This document shows positions 11,683 through 23,822 of a DNA stretch of 64,000 bases, piece after piece. The DNA is from Silene latifolia (taxonomy: Eukaryota; Streptophyta; Magnoliopsida; Caryophyllales; Caryophyllaceae). The stretch spans positions 29,948,152-30,012,151 of the forward strand of contig NC_133536.1 of NCBI RefSeq assembly GCF_048544455.1, written 5' to 3'. Position numbers and translations under genes: made by a program. Numbering within the stretch: position 1 is the first letter of the stretch; each line of letters starts with the position of its first letter. Under the pieces are notes generated by a model, which saw only the letters and a list, made by a program, of their open reading frames with translations, had not been told where the DNA came from and searched no databases.

Positions 11683-12087
11683 GGAATAAGGTATCAAATG
11701 AGTCGTTGTACATGGACCCAAATATACTTTTGAAGCTGAAGGGAATGCACAAAACTGAACAGAAATTTCACAACCATCTCAATAATTTCACCTGATTTCA
11801 CAAAAACGCCATATTTCCTCAAGATTACATAGCCGAAAGCCTCGTACACATTGCCATGAAATGCTATTGCTTATAGGTTGTATACTTGTATAGGATCGTC
11901 TGACAATAGTCGTGCAAATCTTCAAGTTAAAAATAGAAAGGTGATGATGTCTAAACTAAATAAATAACCTATGATATACCACAGGCCCGCAGATTGGAAC
12001 AATATAAAACCTAACCTAAAGTCTTCCAGGAGATATCCTCCTGCAGTATATTTTTGGGAAAATAAATACGTCAACTCGGAGAAAAAG
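10911..12087. other. AT-rich 3' flank of the complex I subunit gene
   Basis: No coding region was recognised. The bases next to 12088 are presumably the 3' untranslated region of the minus-strand gene. A poly(A) run lies at about 11650-11680. Confidence 0.5.
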
Positions 12088-14423
12088 TTACTTTTTATCT
12101 TCATTGTTATCAAGATGCCTCCAAGGATTGAGAGCTTCTCTCATAGCTTGAGCTTCAGGTGAGCTTTCCCATGCTCGTTTCTCGGACTCCAGAACAGTTA
12201 CCTTGTCATCTGCATTTACATCACATCATCAGGCTTATCAAAGCTGCAAATAATGTGGCTTAAAATATTTCAGACAACATAGGGCAAATATGCAGGTGCA
12301 GTTCACAACTACCTTCATTTAGAAGAATAACCGTGATGTTGAGATGTTAGTAACAGATATGAACAATTTATTAAACAGTTCGAAAATGCACGAAGCAAAT
12401 CACAAGATTGAATACAGACAGTAAAAAAATGAAGAAATTAATTGTAGCCCATGCTTTTTGCTCAAAAAGTTTCATTCTAAACAGTTCATGCCGACAAAAT
12501 TACCATTATCTGAAATTCTAGTCAACACCCTGCCTAATGCCTCAAGGACTCCTACCTTGTAAGGGAGGTTGGATGTAATTATGACCAGAGGCAGAAAGCA
12601 TACATGTCAAGAGTTTGACATCTAGGATCCCCTAAGAAAATCCAATTAAACTCCTTTATGGTACGACGCTTGTGTGTACAGGGAACCCTCCCAAGCAAAA
12701 AGCTCAACCAAAGAACTCAACCAGAATTTAAAACAAATTTGAAAAGAAAAACAAAATCGAGGTCCTATAATTAAGATTAGGCTAACTAAGTGGTCAGAAA
12801 CTATCTAAGCTAATATAGTACAGTACGCCAGTATCCTAATAAGAAACCAACTTCAAGTTTGCTCCAGAAACATGTATTACTACTTTTAAGGTTTAATAAC
12901 ACAAGGCACACAACTACGTATAATTGACAGACGATATTATTGAGACTTGAAATTGTACTTGGGTGCCGTAAACAAACCCCAACACATAGTAACATAGTGA
13001 TATTGGACAGGAAGAGCGATGATCCACAAGGAAATAGTCTTAGCTTAATAAAGGTCGGCACGAGGCAGCATCAAGGCTTGCCAGAGCATTTGAATGGAAA
13101 TTTCATACCAAGTACGGAGAAAGCACGTTAAGAGTGATCATTTTGATTATTCACACCACTAAATTGCTGGAATATGGAACTTTGCTCGGACTTTTATTAG
13201 GATACTGGAGTAACAGTCCTGGTTATTAACCCAAACCTAACATTTGTCCAAGTGTCCTACCCCAACAACCAAGCCTGTAACAGTCCTGGTTATTGGCCCA
13301 AACCTAACATTTGTCTACAACTTGTGCACTAAATAAGCAAATACTTGTCAAGGTTACCATCGTACGATTCTAGTACATGGTAAGCATTGGACACACGGTC
13401 AAAGGAACTACACAAAAATTCACTGTAGAAAAAAATGACTAGAGAAGATCAGAAGCCTGGTTTAAAAAGGTTAGCACTCATCAGTGAACCCTGGCAGCCA
13501 CCAAGCCAATGCCTAAATAAACTCTAGCCGTATGTATAATTACTTCTGAATGTTTTAAAACTAGACCTTGCATAATACAAGGCTTGCGGTAGTCCTGACC
13601 TTGTGTAGACAAGAATCCGGAACAGAACATAGTGTACATTTTTTCGATGGTTCTATTAGTGACCACACCAAGCCTAAAAGTAGAAGGCACAACGCCAGAA
13701 AACTAACAAAGGGTAAAAACAAACCACGCAATAACCTAACCAAGACTCATAAAATAAAGACTCAACCAAACACAACAAAAACCATATAGGCATTTACAGC
13801 ACCAGAAAGAGAGCAACTACGACGTCGAAGATCTAAAGCTCCAAAATCAAGACGAACGTTCACAAAATCAAAATCAACTGAAGGGACTGAGGATATCTCA
13901 AACCAACTTCGACAAAGTAAGATATAATGAATTTACCAACTGACTAAAGGGACTGAGGATATCTCAAACCACATAAAAGAAATGTTTAATCTCCTATCAG
14001 ACCGTCTCATGTTAATAGAGTATAACATGAGCCTACCCCTTTTACCTCTAAATAACTACCTATAAACCCAATAATTCACTAATTCAAAATTAACTACCTT
14101 TTTACAATATTCATTTGACATAATGACAAAAATTTATCATGAGATAGTCTCATACGAGACTAACGTAAATTCCGTAAAATAAATACAAATGAGATGGATG
14201 AAGAATGTTGCAACAAAATTCCAATTAATTTACGAGTTACACACAGAATATTGATAGAAATACAGAAAATGATACTACACGTATAAAAAAAAGGGTAAAA
14301 TAGGGAGGGAGAGAGATGGAGAGTTCACACACAGAAACCAGTTTTAATCATGAACATCTCCATTGAAGCTCCAACAATGGCGGAACCCACCGCAATCTTC
14401 AAGTACCAATCCCAGAACTTCAT
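12088..14423 (-). CDS. Mitochondrial complex I accessory subunit, At2g31490 type (70 aa)
   Basis: Two exons on the minus strand encode 70 residues: exon 1 at 14423-14333 (91 nt) and exon 2 at 12209-12088 (122 nt). Exon 1 begins MKFWDWYLKIAVGSAIVGAS, a short amphipathic start and a single membrane-spanning segment, and ends in KTGF; the codon for Tyr31 is split by the intron (donor GTGTGT, acceptor GCAG). Exon 2 reads DKVTVLESEKRAWESSPEAQ, then AMREALNPWRHLDNNEDKK and a TAA stop. The whole protein closely matches, from memory, the small plant family containing Arabidopsis At2g31490, found in mitochondrial complex I (sometimes called B15/NDUB4-like). Some databases mislabel it as an acetylcholine receptor subunit. 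A further intron in the 5' untranslated region is possible (CCAG|GTAACA near 14636, acceptor TTTTTTAG just before the ATG). The gene looks intact. Confidence 0.85.
12210..14332 (-). other. 2.1-kb intron of the complex I subunit gene, with short duplications
   Basis: The intron is long for so small a gene. It contains two local duplications. One is a block starting AACAGTCCTGGTTATT at about 13212 and again at about 13276 (about 65 bp apart). The other is a block with GGGACTGAGGATATCTCAAA at about 13884 and 13950 (about 66 bp apart). No exon or transposon with ends was recognised. Confidence 0.6.
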
Positions 14424-14788
14424 CTAACCCTAAAAAATTCACCATAAATGAATCAACTTGTATGTATGATGTATCAGCATAACTAAAAATACATAAACCA
14501 TATGAACTGAAACACAAACTCTTGCCTAAGACCGTCTGGCAACCAATTTAAATAAGGATAACAGGCAATGAGCGTTATGAGAGGTCTTAATTTAAGACGG
14601 AACTGAAATGAATCAACATCTGAAACCATTGTTACCTGGAATTTGAAAGCAATCAAAAATCGAGCTTCAGTAAAAATAAATACAGTAGATAAACTTGATC
14701 GTCGAATTGTTAGGTGCTAGATTGTGTACTTGTGTTGTATTCACATCAATTATTTTGATTTCTTGAATCCTATCGAAATGGCTCGCTG

Positions 14789-15187
14789 TAGAGGAGGCCA
14801 CTCTAGCAGGTCAGGTCCGACCTGACCTTTAAAACCGCCTTATATTTGACCCGCTATAAAGTCTTACTTGATACACTTCTCTCCCTGACCGGTTTAAGAT
14901 CGGTCCTCCGTTACTCACCTCTCAATCAATTCAAAATTTTTTATGAAGAAAATAGGTACCGAGTACATTTTACATTTTTATCTGCCCCGTCCAAATCCAA
15001 ATTTAGGTAGAGTCAAAGTTATGCCTTAGCCTGGCCTGGCCAAATCTGAAACTCGACTGAGTCAAACTAAGCTTCAAACAATTCAGCTTGACCCGCCCGT
15101 CCCTCAAGCCGGTTCATAGTCAAGTACTCGGGTGTGTCAACCCTTATCTCTTCGTATCGACCTGAATACGGCTCGTAGCCACCTCTA
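14789..15187. mobile_element. hAT-like MITE remnant
   Basis: The ends are inverted repeats of the TAGAGGTGGC type common to plant hAT MITEs: TAGAGGAGGCCACTC on the left and, reverse-complemented, TAGAGGTGGCTACGAG on the right. The interior is filled with GACCTGACC/GGTTCA-like segments, as in related elements. The 8-bp flanks (GCTCGCTG and ACACTAGT) do not match, so the target duplication is lost or the boundaries are shifted. Confidence 0.5.
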
Positions 15188-16306
15188 ACACTAGTGATAT
15201 GGTAATTAGGACAGATCTCGTGCTAATGCACGGTATTTTAGATTGTGTTGTATATAGATTTTAGCAATTAAAGAAGCAATAATTATTGTGTGAGACGGTT
15301 TTACAATATGAGACGGTTCCACGGTAAAAAAAATACTCCGTAACTATGATTTAAAATAGGATAGAAAAATTAAATATGGCGAATATTATTTCAATAAATG
15401 ATGAGATTCCATTTTTTATTTTCCTTCAGTGTTTGGGCCCACATATTTTCATCCTTAACTAATAAGAGGATATACACATTAAATTTAGATTACATTTAGC
15501 CCACCTGTTTTATTGAATTAAGATAACATAAGAGAAAACCCATTTGCAGCAGCATTAAGTTTTACAGATTTCTTATTCTTTTTAAGGGGATGAACTAAAG
15601 CGAGGATAGGTGTATACAATTTCTGTTGATCAAAAAAAAAATCTCCGCATTTGGTGACTTGATTTTGTTATAGAGTTGACAAATTCACTTCGGATGATTT
15701 GAACAAATGAATTTTAATAAGATGGAAGTACAAAATGACTCACTCTGTGATATACAAACTTTTAAAGTTTGATAGCACCTAACTAAACCCTTACATCTTG
15801 GTGACTCGATAATAGCACAAACGTTTGATAGCACCTAATTAGTTTGATAGCACCTAACTTAAAGTTTGATAGCACCTAATTAGTCTTGCTGAAGACGGAT
15901 CGGAGCAAGTAACGGATAATGCCACTCACAAAACGGATAGGGGGGGACAAGGTGGGGGCACCCCCATGCGCTTCCCTCTCTCCTCTATTTGGCTCATTTG
16001 TGAGAGAAAATGGTATCCGTCACTCCAAAGTGACGGCCGTCACAAATGAGATTTTGTGATCATATTATAGAACGATTTGGATTTTAACTGATCAAATTGA
16101 TTCAAATGAGTCACACCTCACAGGCTCACACAGTCACACGTCATATTTTCTCTATAATTACTTCACATATTGATACAATTACATGTAATAATTCTCATAC
16201 ATAAAAAATTGGACTACACATTTTTCATAACTAAATTATACAAGTAATAATCTTAAATGTTACAAGTGTAAAAGGATTTACACAAACTTAAAATCATGTG
16301 GCAAAA
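15188..16306. other. Intergenic sequence with short repeats, no gene seen
   Basis: No gene was recognised. Four copies of AGTTTGATAGCACCTAA start near 15766, 15822, 15841 and 15863. From about 15885 to 16065 there is an inverted-repeat-like stretch with GACGGAT and CATTTGTGA motifs, ending near TCACAAATGAGATTTTGTGA, of a kind seen again near 37350 and 48960. A GAGACGGTT motif pair occurs at about 15285-15320. Confidence 0.5.
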
Positions 16307-16788
16307 TCCCCTATATATAAAAGCTGAAGCATTTAGCTCAATCCTATTGGCTCCTTAAATTTAGGGATTGAGGAACACTTTTTTTTTTTTTTACTGAAAA
16401 TGAAACCCACGATCTTCAATCCAATTAATTTCTCTCTTTCTTAATTTTAATTCTCTTTCCTATTTCCCATATTAATTAATATTGAATGAATTTTATATTA
16501 TATGATAATACATTTATGGTTTCATATAGTTTAATTTCATTAATTAGTGAACTGAACATTATATATTATATTAAAATTGAAGTAGATCAGTGAATATTCG
16601 AATTGGAAAAAAAATTAGGACTATTAAAACTGAACCAATTTGACAGATATTTGAAAAAGAAATAATGAAGAAATAAGATATGAAAATAGAAATAAAAAAA
16701 AGTATTTGCATATAAAATGAAGCACCAATTTTTATATGCAAAATATAAGAACAAAATAACATAATCCTATAATGAAAAAACACAGTGA

Positions 16789-16793
16789 GTAAT
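16789..16793. repeat. Target site duplication GTAAT, left copy
   Basis: GTAAT immediately precedes the left LTR. The identical GTAAT follows the right LTR at 27629-27633. The perfect match proves that the two LTRs belong to one insertion. Confidence 0.92.
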
Positions 16794-17379
16794 TGTTCCG
16801 GGTGTAATTCCAGAGCAGTTACTTGTTACCACCCGTACTTGTTGAATGACGTCTTTGATTGAATCCTCCTTTCGGTCTCCTGAAACAGTGAACAAACTGA
16901 GGGCTCGGCTTTGTACCGAGCGAACTCACTCCGACACTCAAGTCAGTAAACTTAAAAGGATAAGTTATGTGTTACTTGGCGAAATATGTATTGTAGAGAG
17001 ATAAGGAAGATATTACCAGATTATGAGATGTTTAGGTTAAATTGTGGATCCTCTCCTCAATGCGAGTTGAGGAGTATTTATAGACTTTCACCTTTTGTCA
17101 CGTAGTGGCCAAGTGGCTAGCAGGTGGAAAGACTGATCTACCCTCGGCCGAGGGACCCATGACAGGCCGGCGGGCCTGTTGACTCGCCGCCGAGGGGTCT
17201 TGGATATGAGTTCACGGATATGTGCCCCGGCTGGCTAGTTGTCCCAGTAGAGGCGAGAGACAGCCGACAGCCGACAGTGCGTCGTTAGTTAGTTTGTCTA
17301 AGTCGTTGACTTGCTGTGGATATCTTTGACCTTGCTCAGTATGTTGACTCGGTCAGCGGGTGTAGAATATGCTCCATCA
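16794..17379 (-). repeat. 3' LTR of the Retand-type element
   Basis: It is bounded by TGTTCCGG on the left and CTCCATCA on the right, so on the element strand it runs TGATGG...GGAACA. It contains a 14-bp perfect palindrome, CCCTCGGCCGAGGG, at 17141-17154. The match to the right LTR is about 96% by eye, apart from small insertions and deletions. Confidence 0.92.
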
Positions 17380-17839
17380 ATTTGCCCCCAGCGTAGTCTA
17401 TGTCGTGGTATGGACCTTCGATGAGTGTTGAGCGTATTTTGCGCAAGTAAAAATTTTCTGCCCCGGCTTCTTCTACCTCGGCTTGGTTCTGCTTAGGCCG
17501 TACCATATCCCCCCTCCGCATGGATGTGTAATGGACATCAGATGTGGAAAAGAAAGTGGCGCTGGCCGAGACCGAGGTTGTGAGTGCCGTGTGCTTTTGA
17601 TTGCCCCTAGCTGGTGCTGCCAAGCTTGGTTGAATCAGCGGGCCGTTTGGCAAGTAGATACCAAGGGGTGTGTTGAAAAGATACGTCGATTGGCATTCTG
17701 TCAAGGAGCGTGTTGAAGAAGTTTTGTAACTGTTTGTCGATTGACCTTCCATGGCTGCATGCTTGACATGTGTCCCGTTGCTGATTGGTTGACGCTTCAT
17801 GGGCTTTGCCCTGATTGGTCGGATTGAGTGGGCTTTGCC

Positions 17840-17848
17840 CTATAAATA
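17840..17848 (+). promoter_or_regulatory. TATA box upstream of the antisense ORF
   Basis: CTATAAATA lies about 180 bp upstream of the ATG of the antisense ORF at 18029, in plus orientation and outside the LTR. It is a good plant TATA consensus and suggests that the antisense ORF has its own promoter. The transcription start is not known. Confidence 0.55.
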
Positions 17849-18028
17849 TGAGAGTTAGCCCTTGAATTTGGCCTTCCAAATTCATTTTCTCAAAAAATTT
17901 CTTCTTTTTAGCCCTCTTTGACGAAAACTTCTCTCTAGTTATCAGAATTGTTACTTCGGCGCAGCACTTTTCTTCAAGGTAATCAAACAAATTTTTCAAC
18001 TTTTAACTTTTAAGTTTTTGTTGTGAAC

Positions 18029-20600
18029 ATGTCTTCTGCTGATGCCGGTCCTAGTAACCGTGCGCCGGGGGGTTCCCCGTCGCGTCTTGATGAGGAGGAG
18101 ATACTAGACGCCATCCCGATAAGGTCTGGGGGCCCTAGGTCTCCTTCTCCCGAAGTTTATCCAAAAGCTTTGGAGGATTGGGAGGATGATGATGATGTTG
18201 ATGATGACGGTGATGATGTTGGAAGGACTCGTCCTAATGAGGGGAGGCAGTACATCATGGATCACGACGACGCCTGTAAGGTCTGCCCTGACCGTGCTTG
18301 GACCCATAAGTTCGCCAGCTGTTCCGGCGAAACACTTTTCGAGGGCCATTTCTACTTCGGCAGGGGATACAAAATTGTTATCCCTGAGGAGGGTCAGGCC
18401 GTCTGCTGCCCTCCCCCGGGTTGCACCGGCGTATACATCCGGCACCTGGAGTACGGGCTCCGGTTTCCGCTGAATGAATACGTTATGGCCATCATTAGAG
18501 CCATGAACGTCGCCGTGGCCCAGCTGCACCCGTTGGCTATTAGGACCATAGTCGGCTTTGTCTGGCTCTGTCTCTTCAAGGGGGAGGTCCCAACGGTTAA
18601 TTTATTCCGTCGGCTTCACCACCTTCGGCCGTCGTTTCCTGGTCGCGTCGGATGGTACAGCGTGCAAATGGAGCCGGGTTACGTCTCCGTTGATAAGCTT
18701 TCCTCCTGCAAGGACTGGAAAGATCGGTGGGTGTACGTTGAGGTGCCGGATGACTATCCGCTGCCCCGGTCCTTCCAGCACCAAGTTAATTTGCGGTGCG
18801 ATAGTAAGGCAGAGCATGACAAATGGGTCACCGGAGTAAGCTTAAGATGGACGCCAAAGAAGGTCCCTCTTAATGCGGATGAGAAGTCAGCGATGAGGCT
18901 TTTTAGGCGGAGAAGAGTGGGGTCCGAAGAGATGGATTCCCCGACGCGAGATCATTCTTCGGGATGAGTCTGCTCTGCCCATGTCGGCCTCATACCGGCC
19001 CTAGCACAGGGTGAGTGGGGTCGGTGTGAGGCCCATCTCTGCTCTCAATGTTTCTGTTTTTTTTTTTAAATTTTGATTTATTTCTTTCACTTAACTCTTG
19101 CTTCGTTTCCTTTGCAGACCATTTTGGCTCGGATCTGTCTGAAGATATCCTCCGGAGAATAGGGTTTGCCAAGGACAAGACAGTTGTTGATATGCACCCT
19201 AAGGCTCGGACCCGTGATCGCGAGAATGGCGCCGAATGATCTCATGGATCGGTGAAGGGCTTAAATGTGGAGGCGGCCCGGGCGAAGGTTCTTTGGTAAC
19301 ATGCCGCGCCGAACGCGGAAAACAAAGTCTTCGGCGGCGGCGGCGTCGACATCAGTTCCACCTCCCATCCCTTCAGTCCAGATAGAGACGGTGGAGGTCG
19401 TTGATATTACCGCCGAGGAGGTGGTCACCTTGGCAGTGGAAACCCCTCTCCTTCGTAAGAGGAAAGAGCCCACATTGCCGCCGATGCTTCTTCTCTGCTG
19501 CTACTACTTCTCTGCTGGCTGCTGGCAAGGAAATGCGTCCTCCGCCCAAGAAGGCCAAGCATGGTACAGATCTATCCTGTGGCTCGGACTTAGCCGGTTC
19601 ATTAGGCGTCCCGATGACAGGCCCTCGGTATGTCCATGTATGTTGACACGATGCTTTGATTGAATTTTTGTAGATCAACCGCCGCCGTCTCACCGGACAC
19701 AATGTTGAACGGCGTCCCGAGAAGCGATCTGCGCGGGCGGTAGTAATAATGACACCGTCGTCACCTCCTTCCCGAAGCCTACCCCCTTCGATTAAGTCGG
19801 AGGGCCTAAGCTTGGCCAGTTCTTTGTCGAAGTGGGGCCGATACGGCCGGTGCTCTTATTGTGGAGCAAGAGAAGGCCATTCTTGAAGCCGCCCCACACT
19901 CGAGCGGCTCGAGCTTGAACTTGACGCTGCGAACAAGGAAGCCGAGAGGGCCAAGGCCGAGGTGAAGAGGCGTCCGTCTTGAGAGAGAAAACTTAGGGAG
20001 GACGCTGAAAAGGAAGTCCTCGCTGAGAGAGCCAAGGCCGAGGCTGCGGTGGCTGAAGCTGCTAAGCTGCTGGAGGGGCGTGACCACCTTCAGAAAGTCG
20101 CCGACTTTCATGCTAAGCAGAGAGACGAATGGAGGGGCATGTTTCAGTCCCAGGGGAAGGTGGTTCGGAATAAGGATGCTATCATCGCCCAAAGGCAGGA
20201 GGACATTGAAACGCTCCAAACCGTTATCCTCCCTAACATGTGCGCCCAATACCGGGACCTGGCCGAAGAAGCTGCCAGGGAAGTGATTGGGGAGCTCTTT
20301 CCTCTTGATGGCTCCTTTCCGTGGGATAAATTTGACGAGCTGTTTGATGACAAGCTCGAAGCCAAGGAGAAGGCCGCGGAGGAGAAGGCCAAGGAGGAGG
20401 CAAGGGTGAAGAAGGAGGAAGAGGTGGCCGCGGAGAAGGCGGCCTGTGCTGAAATTGTGAAGGCGGCCAAGGAGGAGGCTGAGAGACTGAAGGCAGCTGA
20501 GGCTGCTGAGGCTGAAGCTCCCAAGACGGCTTCTGGGTCGCCTACCAAGGATGATGCTGCTAACGTCGCTGATGGCGAGCAACAGCAGCAACAGGCATAG
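18029..20600 (+). pseudogene. Antisense extra ORF of the Retand-type element (Transposase_28-like; fossil)
   Basis: Two coding stretches lie on the strand opposite to gag-pol. The first (18029-18967) begins MSSADAGPSNRAPGGSPSR, has an acidic DDDDVDDDGDD segment, and then a domain resembling the Pfam family 'putative gypsy type transposon' (PF04195): YGLRFPLNEYVMAIIRAMNV, GFVWLCLFKGEVPTVNLFRR, then SSCKDWKDRWVYVEVP. The second (20049-20600) is a Lys/Glu/Ala-rich coiled coil (KAAEEKAKEEARVKKEEEVA). Such proteins occur as extra ORFs in Tat-lineage elements; their function is unknown. The region between the two stretches contains candidate introns and some damage; the stretches are listed separately and not joined. 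Confidence 0.7.
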
Positions 20601-20929
20601 GGAGACGGGCGGTTGTCACCAGGTTCCCCCGGCATCTCGGATAGCTTCAGCTGTTCGGGGGCCAATTATTAAGCCTTTCCTCCCTGCCATCTTTTGGCGC
20701 TTAAATGATATGTCTGTACCCTTTTGCTCTTCTTTTCCTTGTTTTTTGTAAAACTTTGGTAGGTTGTGTTTTGGCTTATCCCTATGGGGACGGCCGTCGT
20801 ATGTATTCTCCTCACTTGTAATCATTTTTAATAAGACTTGTTATCTTTTTGGGCCCCCGGCTTTGGCCGGGGCTTTGATCACAATCCTTCACTTGCCTTC
20901 TTGCGTTATTAATTGAGCGCTTTTTCGTT

Positions 20930-21330
20930 TTTACCTTCGGCCTGGCCGAGGCAGTTAGAATGCATAACTCAACTGTGTTTAACGTCTTTTTAAACATGTT
21001 GGCATGTTGGTCGCTTCCTCTTTCACTCTCGGTCTAGCCGAGGCGTCGGAATTGCGCTTCCCAACCGCCGCTGTGAACATGTTAGGGTATCGACCGTTGT
21101 GTCCTCTGCCAGGCCTTCGGTTGGCCGAGGCGGCTAGAGGTTACGGCGCGACAGCGTTCGTATCTGTAGACATATTGATCGCTTCCTCTGCCAGGCCTTC
21201 GGTTGGCCGAGGCGGCTAGATTTGCGTCTCAACTGTACTTATACGTTCCTAAGGCATGTTGGTCGCTTTCGCGAGTATCAACTGCGCTGGTAGTGACTGC
21301 CGCGGCGTCTACTTCTTGGGGTGACTGCCC
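20930..21330. repeat. Degenerate repeats with TTCGGTTGGCCGAGGC motif in the 3' region
   Basis: Four copies of a block like CTTCGGTTGGCCGAGGCGGC recur near 20934, 21030, 21113 and 21198. Two of them sit in near-identical stretches of about 35 bp, and GTTGGTCGCTT/ATTGATCGCTT repeats lie between them. The block is partly palindromic. Repeats downstream of pol are common in Ogre/Tat elements. Confidence 0.75.
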
Positions 21331-21458
21331 GGCTTGGGCCGTGGCGTCTACCTCGATATGACTGCGGAGGGGATAAACACTTTGATGGAAAAATTGGGTG
21401 ATTCATTAGATATAAACATGCGTTGGGGTGCCAACAATTGTTTTGGACACCTCCGCCG

Positions 21459-23580
21459 CTATACAAAGTATTTCCTGAGATTGTCAGTGTTCCAATGGCT
21501 CATCAAAGGCACACCCTCCATGTCGGTCAGCCGGTATGTACCCGGCCTCATTTCTTCTACCACTTTGTAGGGACCCTCCCAGTTGGCCGTTAGTTTACCA
21601 TGAATGTTTCCTTTGTTGGTGGCGGCCGACTTTCTTAGGACTAGATCTCCTACTTTCAAATCCCTCTTGTGGACTCTCCGGTTATAGGCTCTTCTCATTC
21701 GGTTTTGGTATACTGCCAAGTTGAGGCGTGCTGTATCTCGGCTTTCTTCGACCAGGTCTAGGGAGGTTCTTAAACCTTCCTCATTTTCAACCGGGTTAAA
21801 GGTGGTCGTTCTGAATGTCGGCACCGTTGCTTCAATTAGCAGGACTGCTTCGGACCCGTAGACTAAGTGGAATGGACTGTACCCCATTGCTTCTTTCTCC
21901 GTGGTTCGCAAGGACCACAGGACGCCGGGTAGTTCATCGGCCCATCTTCCCTTTAAGTCTTCAACTGTCTTCTTCAAACCGTTGAGGATTGTTTTATTGG
22001 TCGCCTCCGCTTTGTCCCGTTGCTCGTGGGTGGCGGACGGAGGAGTATGCAAATTTGATACCAAGTTCCTCCAGCCAGCTCATTATTGTGTCACTCCAAA
22101 ACTCTCGGCCGTGGTCGAATACCATGACTTGGGGTAACCCAAAACGAGTTATGACATTTTCCCAGATTACCTTTCTTACGGCCGCCGTCGTCTTCGCAGG
22201 TACTGCTACAGCTTCAACCCATTTGGTGATGTAGTCAACGGCGACAATCAAGAACTTTCTTCCGCCGGATGCCGTTGGAAATGGCCCTAGTAGATCCATC
22301 CCCCACTGTGCAAAAGGAAGGGGACTAAGTACCGGCTGCAGGTCTCGGGATGGCGCATGTATCACCGGAGCATGCATTTGACAGTTGTTGCACTTTTTGG
22401 TTTTGGCTCTGAAATCCGCAAGCATGGTGGGCCAGAAGTAGCCGGCTCGGAGAGCTTTGTGGGCTAGTGTTCTTGCCCCCATGTGATGGCCGCAAATGCC
22501 TTCGTGAATTTCTGTCAGTATTAGCTCCGCGTCGGCTGGGCCGACACATTTCAAGAGTGGCCTTATCACGGACCTTATGTACAATTCCCCTTCAAACACC
22601 AAGTACCTTGCTGCGATCCTCTTTATCTTCTGCGAGAGACTGCGGTCCTCCGGTAATTCATTTGTCAATTTGTATTTTATTATCGGAGTCATCCACGTCG
22701 TCTCGGTCTCTATGTTACCCACCATGCCGACGGCCTCAATAATGCTCTTGGCATTCCTGATGTCCACCAAAGACGGTTCGGTGACATTCTTGATGGTTGA
22801 ACTGGCAAGCTTTGAGAGAGCGTCGGCTCGGTTGTTCTCAGACCTGGGAATGCATTGTATCTGAAAAGATTTCAACTTTGAGGTGTCAGCTTTTACCCTT
22901 TCCAGGTATCTTACCATTCCGCCGTCTCGAGTCTCGTACTCTCCCCTGATTTGATTAGCCACTAAAAGTGAATCTGTTTTCAAAATGATGTGTTCTGCGC
23001 CGGCGGCTCTAGCTAACTCGACTCCATTTATCACCGCCTCATACTCGGACTCGTTGTTTGAGGCCGAGAAGGTAAATTTCAAGGCATACTCAAACTCGTC
23101 CCCGTTTGGGCTGATGATAAGGATGCCGGCTCCTGAGCTGTTCGCCGTGGAGGACCCGTCGGTGTATACTTCCCATACCCCGGGGTGTGATTCTTCTTGG
23201 TAAGTGCACTCGGCAAGGAAGTATGCAAGTGCCTGCCCCTTTATCGAGGGCCTCGGCTTGTATTGAATGCCGAAGCCGGATAGCTCTACTGCCCATTTTA
23301 TGAGCCTGCCGGATTGCTCAAATTTTTCCAATGCTTTCTCCAATGGTTGGTTGGTTAAGACCGTCACGGGATGTGCGTCGAAGTAGGGTTTCAGTTTCCT
23401 TGCGGCGACGACGACAAAGAAAGGCGCTTTTTCAATCGGCGGGTAATTTCTCTCGGCGGGCAACAACGTATGGCTGACAAAGTAGATTGGGTGTTGCTGT
23501 TTGTCTTCTTCCCTGATGATCACGGCACTGACCGTGGCCGAGGTAACTGCTATGTACAGATATAGCGTCTCCCCCAGCAT
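21459..23580 (-). pseudogene. Retand-type RNase H and integrase region (fossil)
   Basis: RNase H is recognisable by YTDGSSTANSSGAG and NNESEYEAVINGVELARAAG. Integrase follows with its zinc-binding HHMGARTLAHKALRAGYFWP ... KKCNNCQMHAP and the core WGMDLLGPFPTASGG, DYITKWVEA and FDHGREF. A C-terminal part around 21459-22064 contains SLRTTEKEAMGYSPFHLVYG and LVLRKSAATNKGNIHGKLTA and ends in NLRKYFV with no chromodomain. The frames are broken at a few places. Confidence 0.85.
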
Positions 23581-23822
23581 CGGCCTGGACAGGGTTGGGA
23601 GAGTTTGAAGATGAGCTTTCAGTTGCTTGAAAGCTGTGCTCTGCTCCTCCCCACCTGAAGTCCTTATTCCCCTTCAACACTTTGAAGAATGGGGTGCTCT
23701 TGTCGGATGACCGAGAGATGAAACGGGCTAGAGCCGCCATCCTCCCGGTCGAAGATCATAACCTCTTTTCGATTCCTCGGCTCCGGCAGTCCAGGATTGC
23801 TTGGACTTTGTCCGGATTGGCA

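Noticed and set aside
15206-15230. Helitron 3' end at the hairpin CTCGTGCTAATGCACGG
   Set aside because: The hairpin resembles the other ends but no CTRR follows at the proper distance.
19806-20665. Open frames of 261 and 173 codons opposite the coiled-coil ORF
   Set aside because: They are Leu- and Ser-rich complements of Glu/Lys/Ala codons on the plus strand, which carries the plausible coiled-coil protein.
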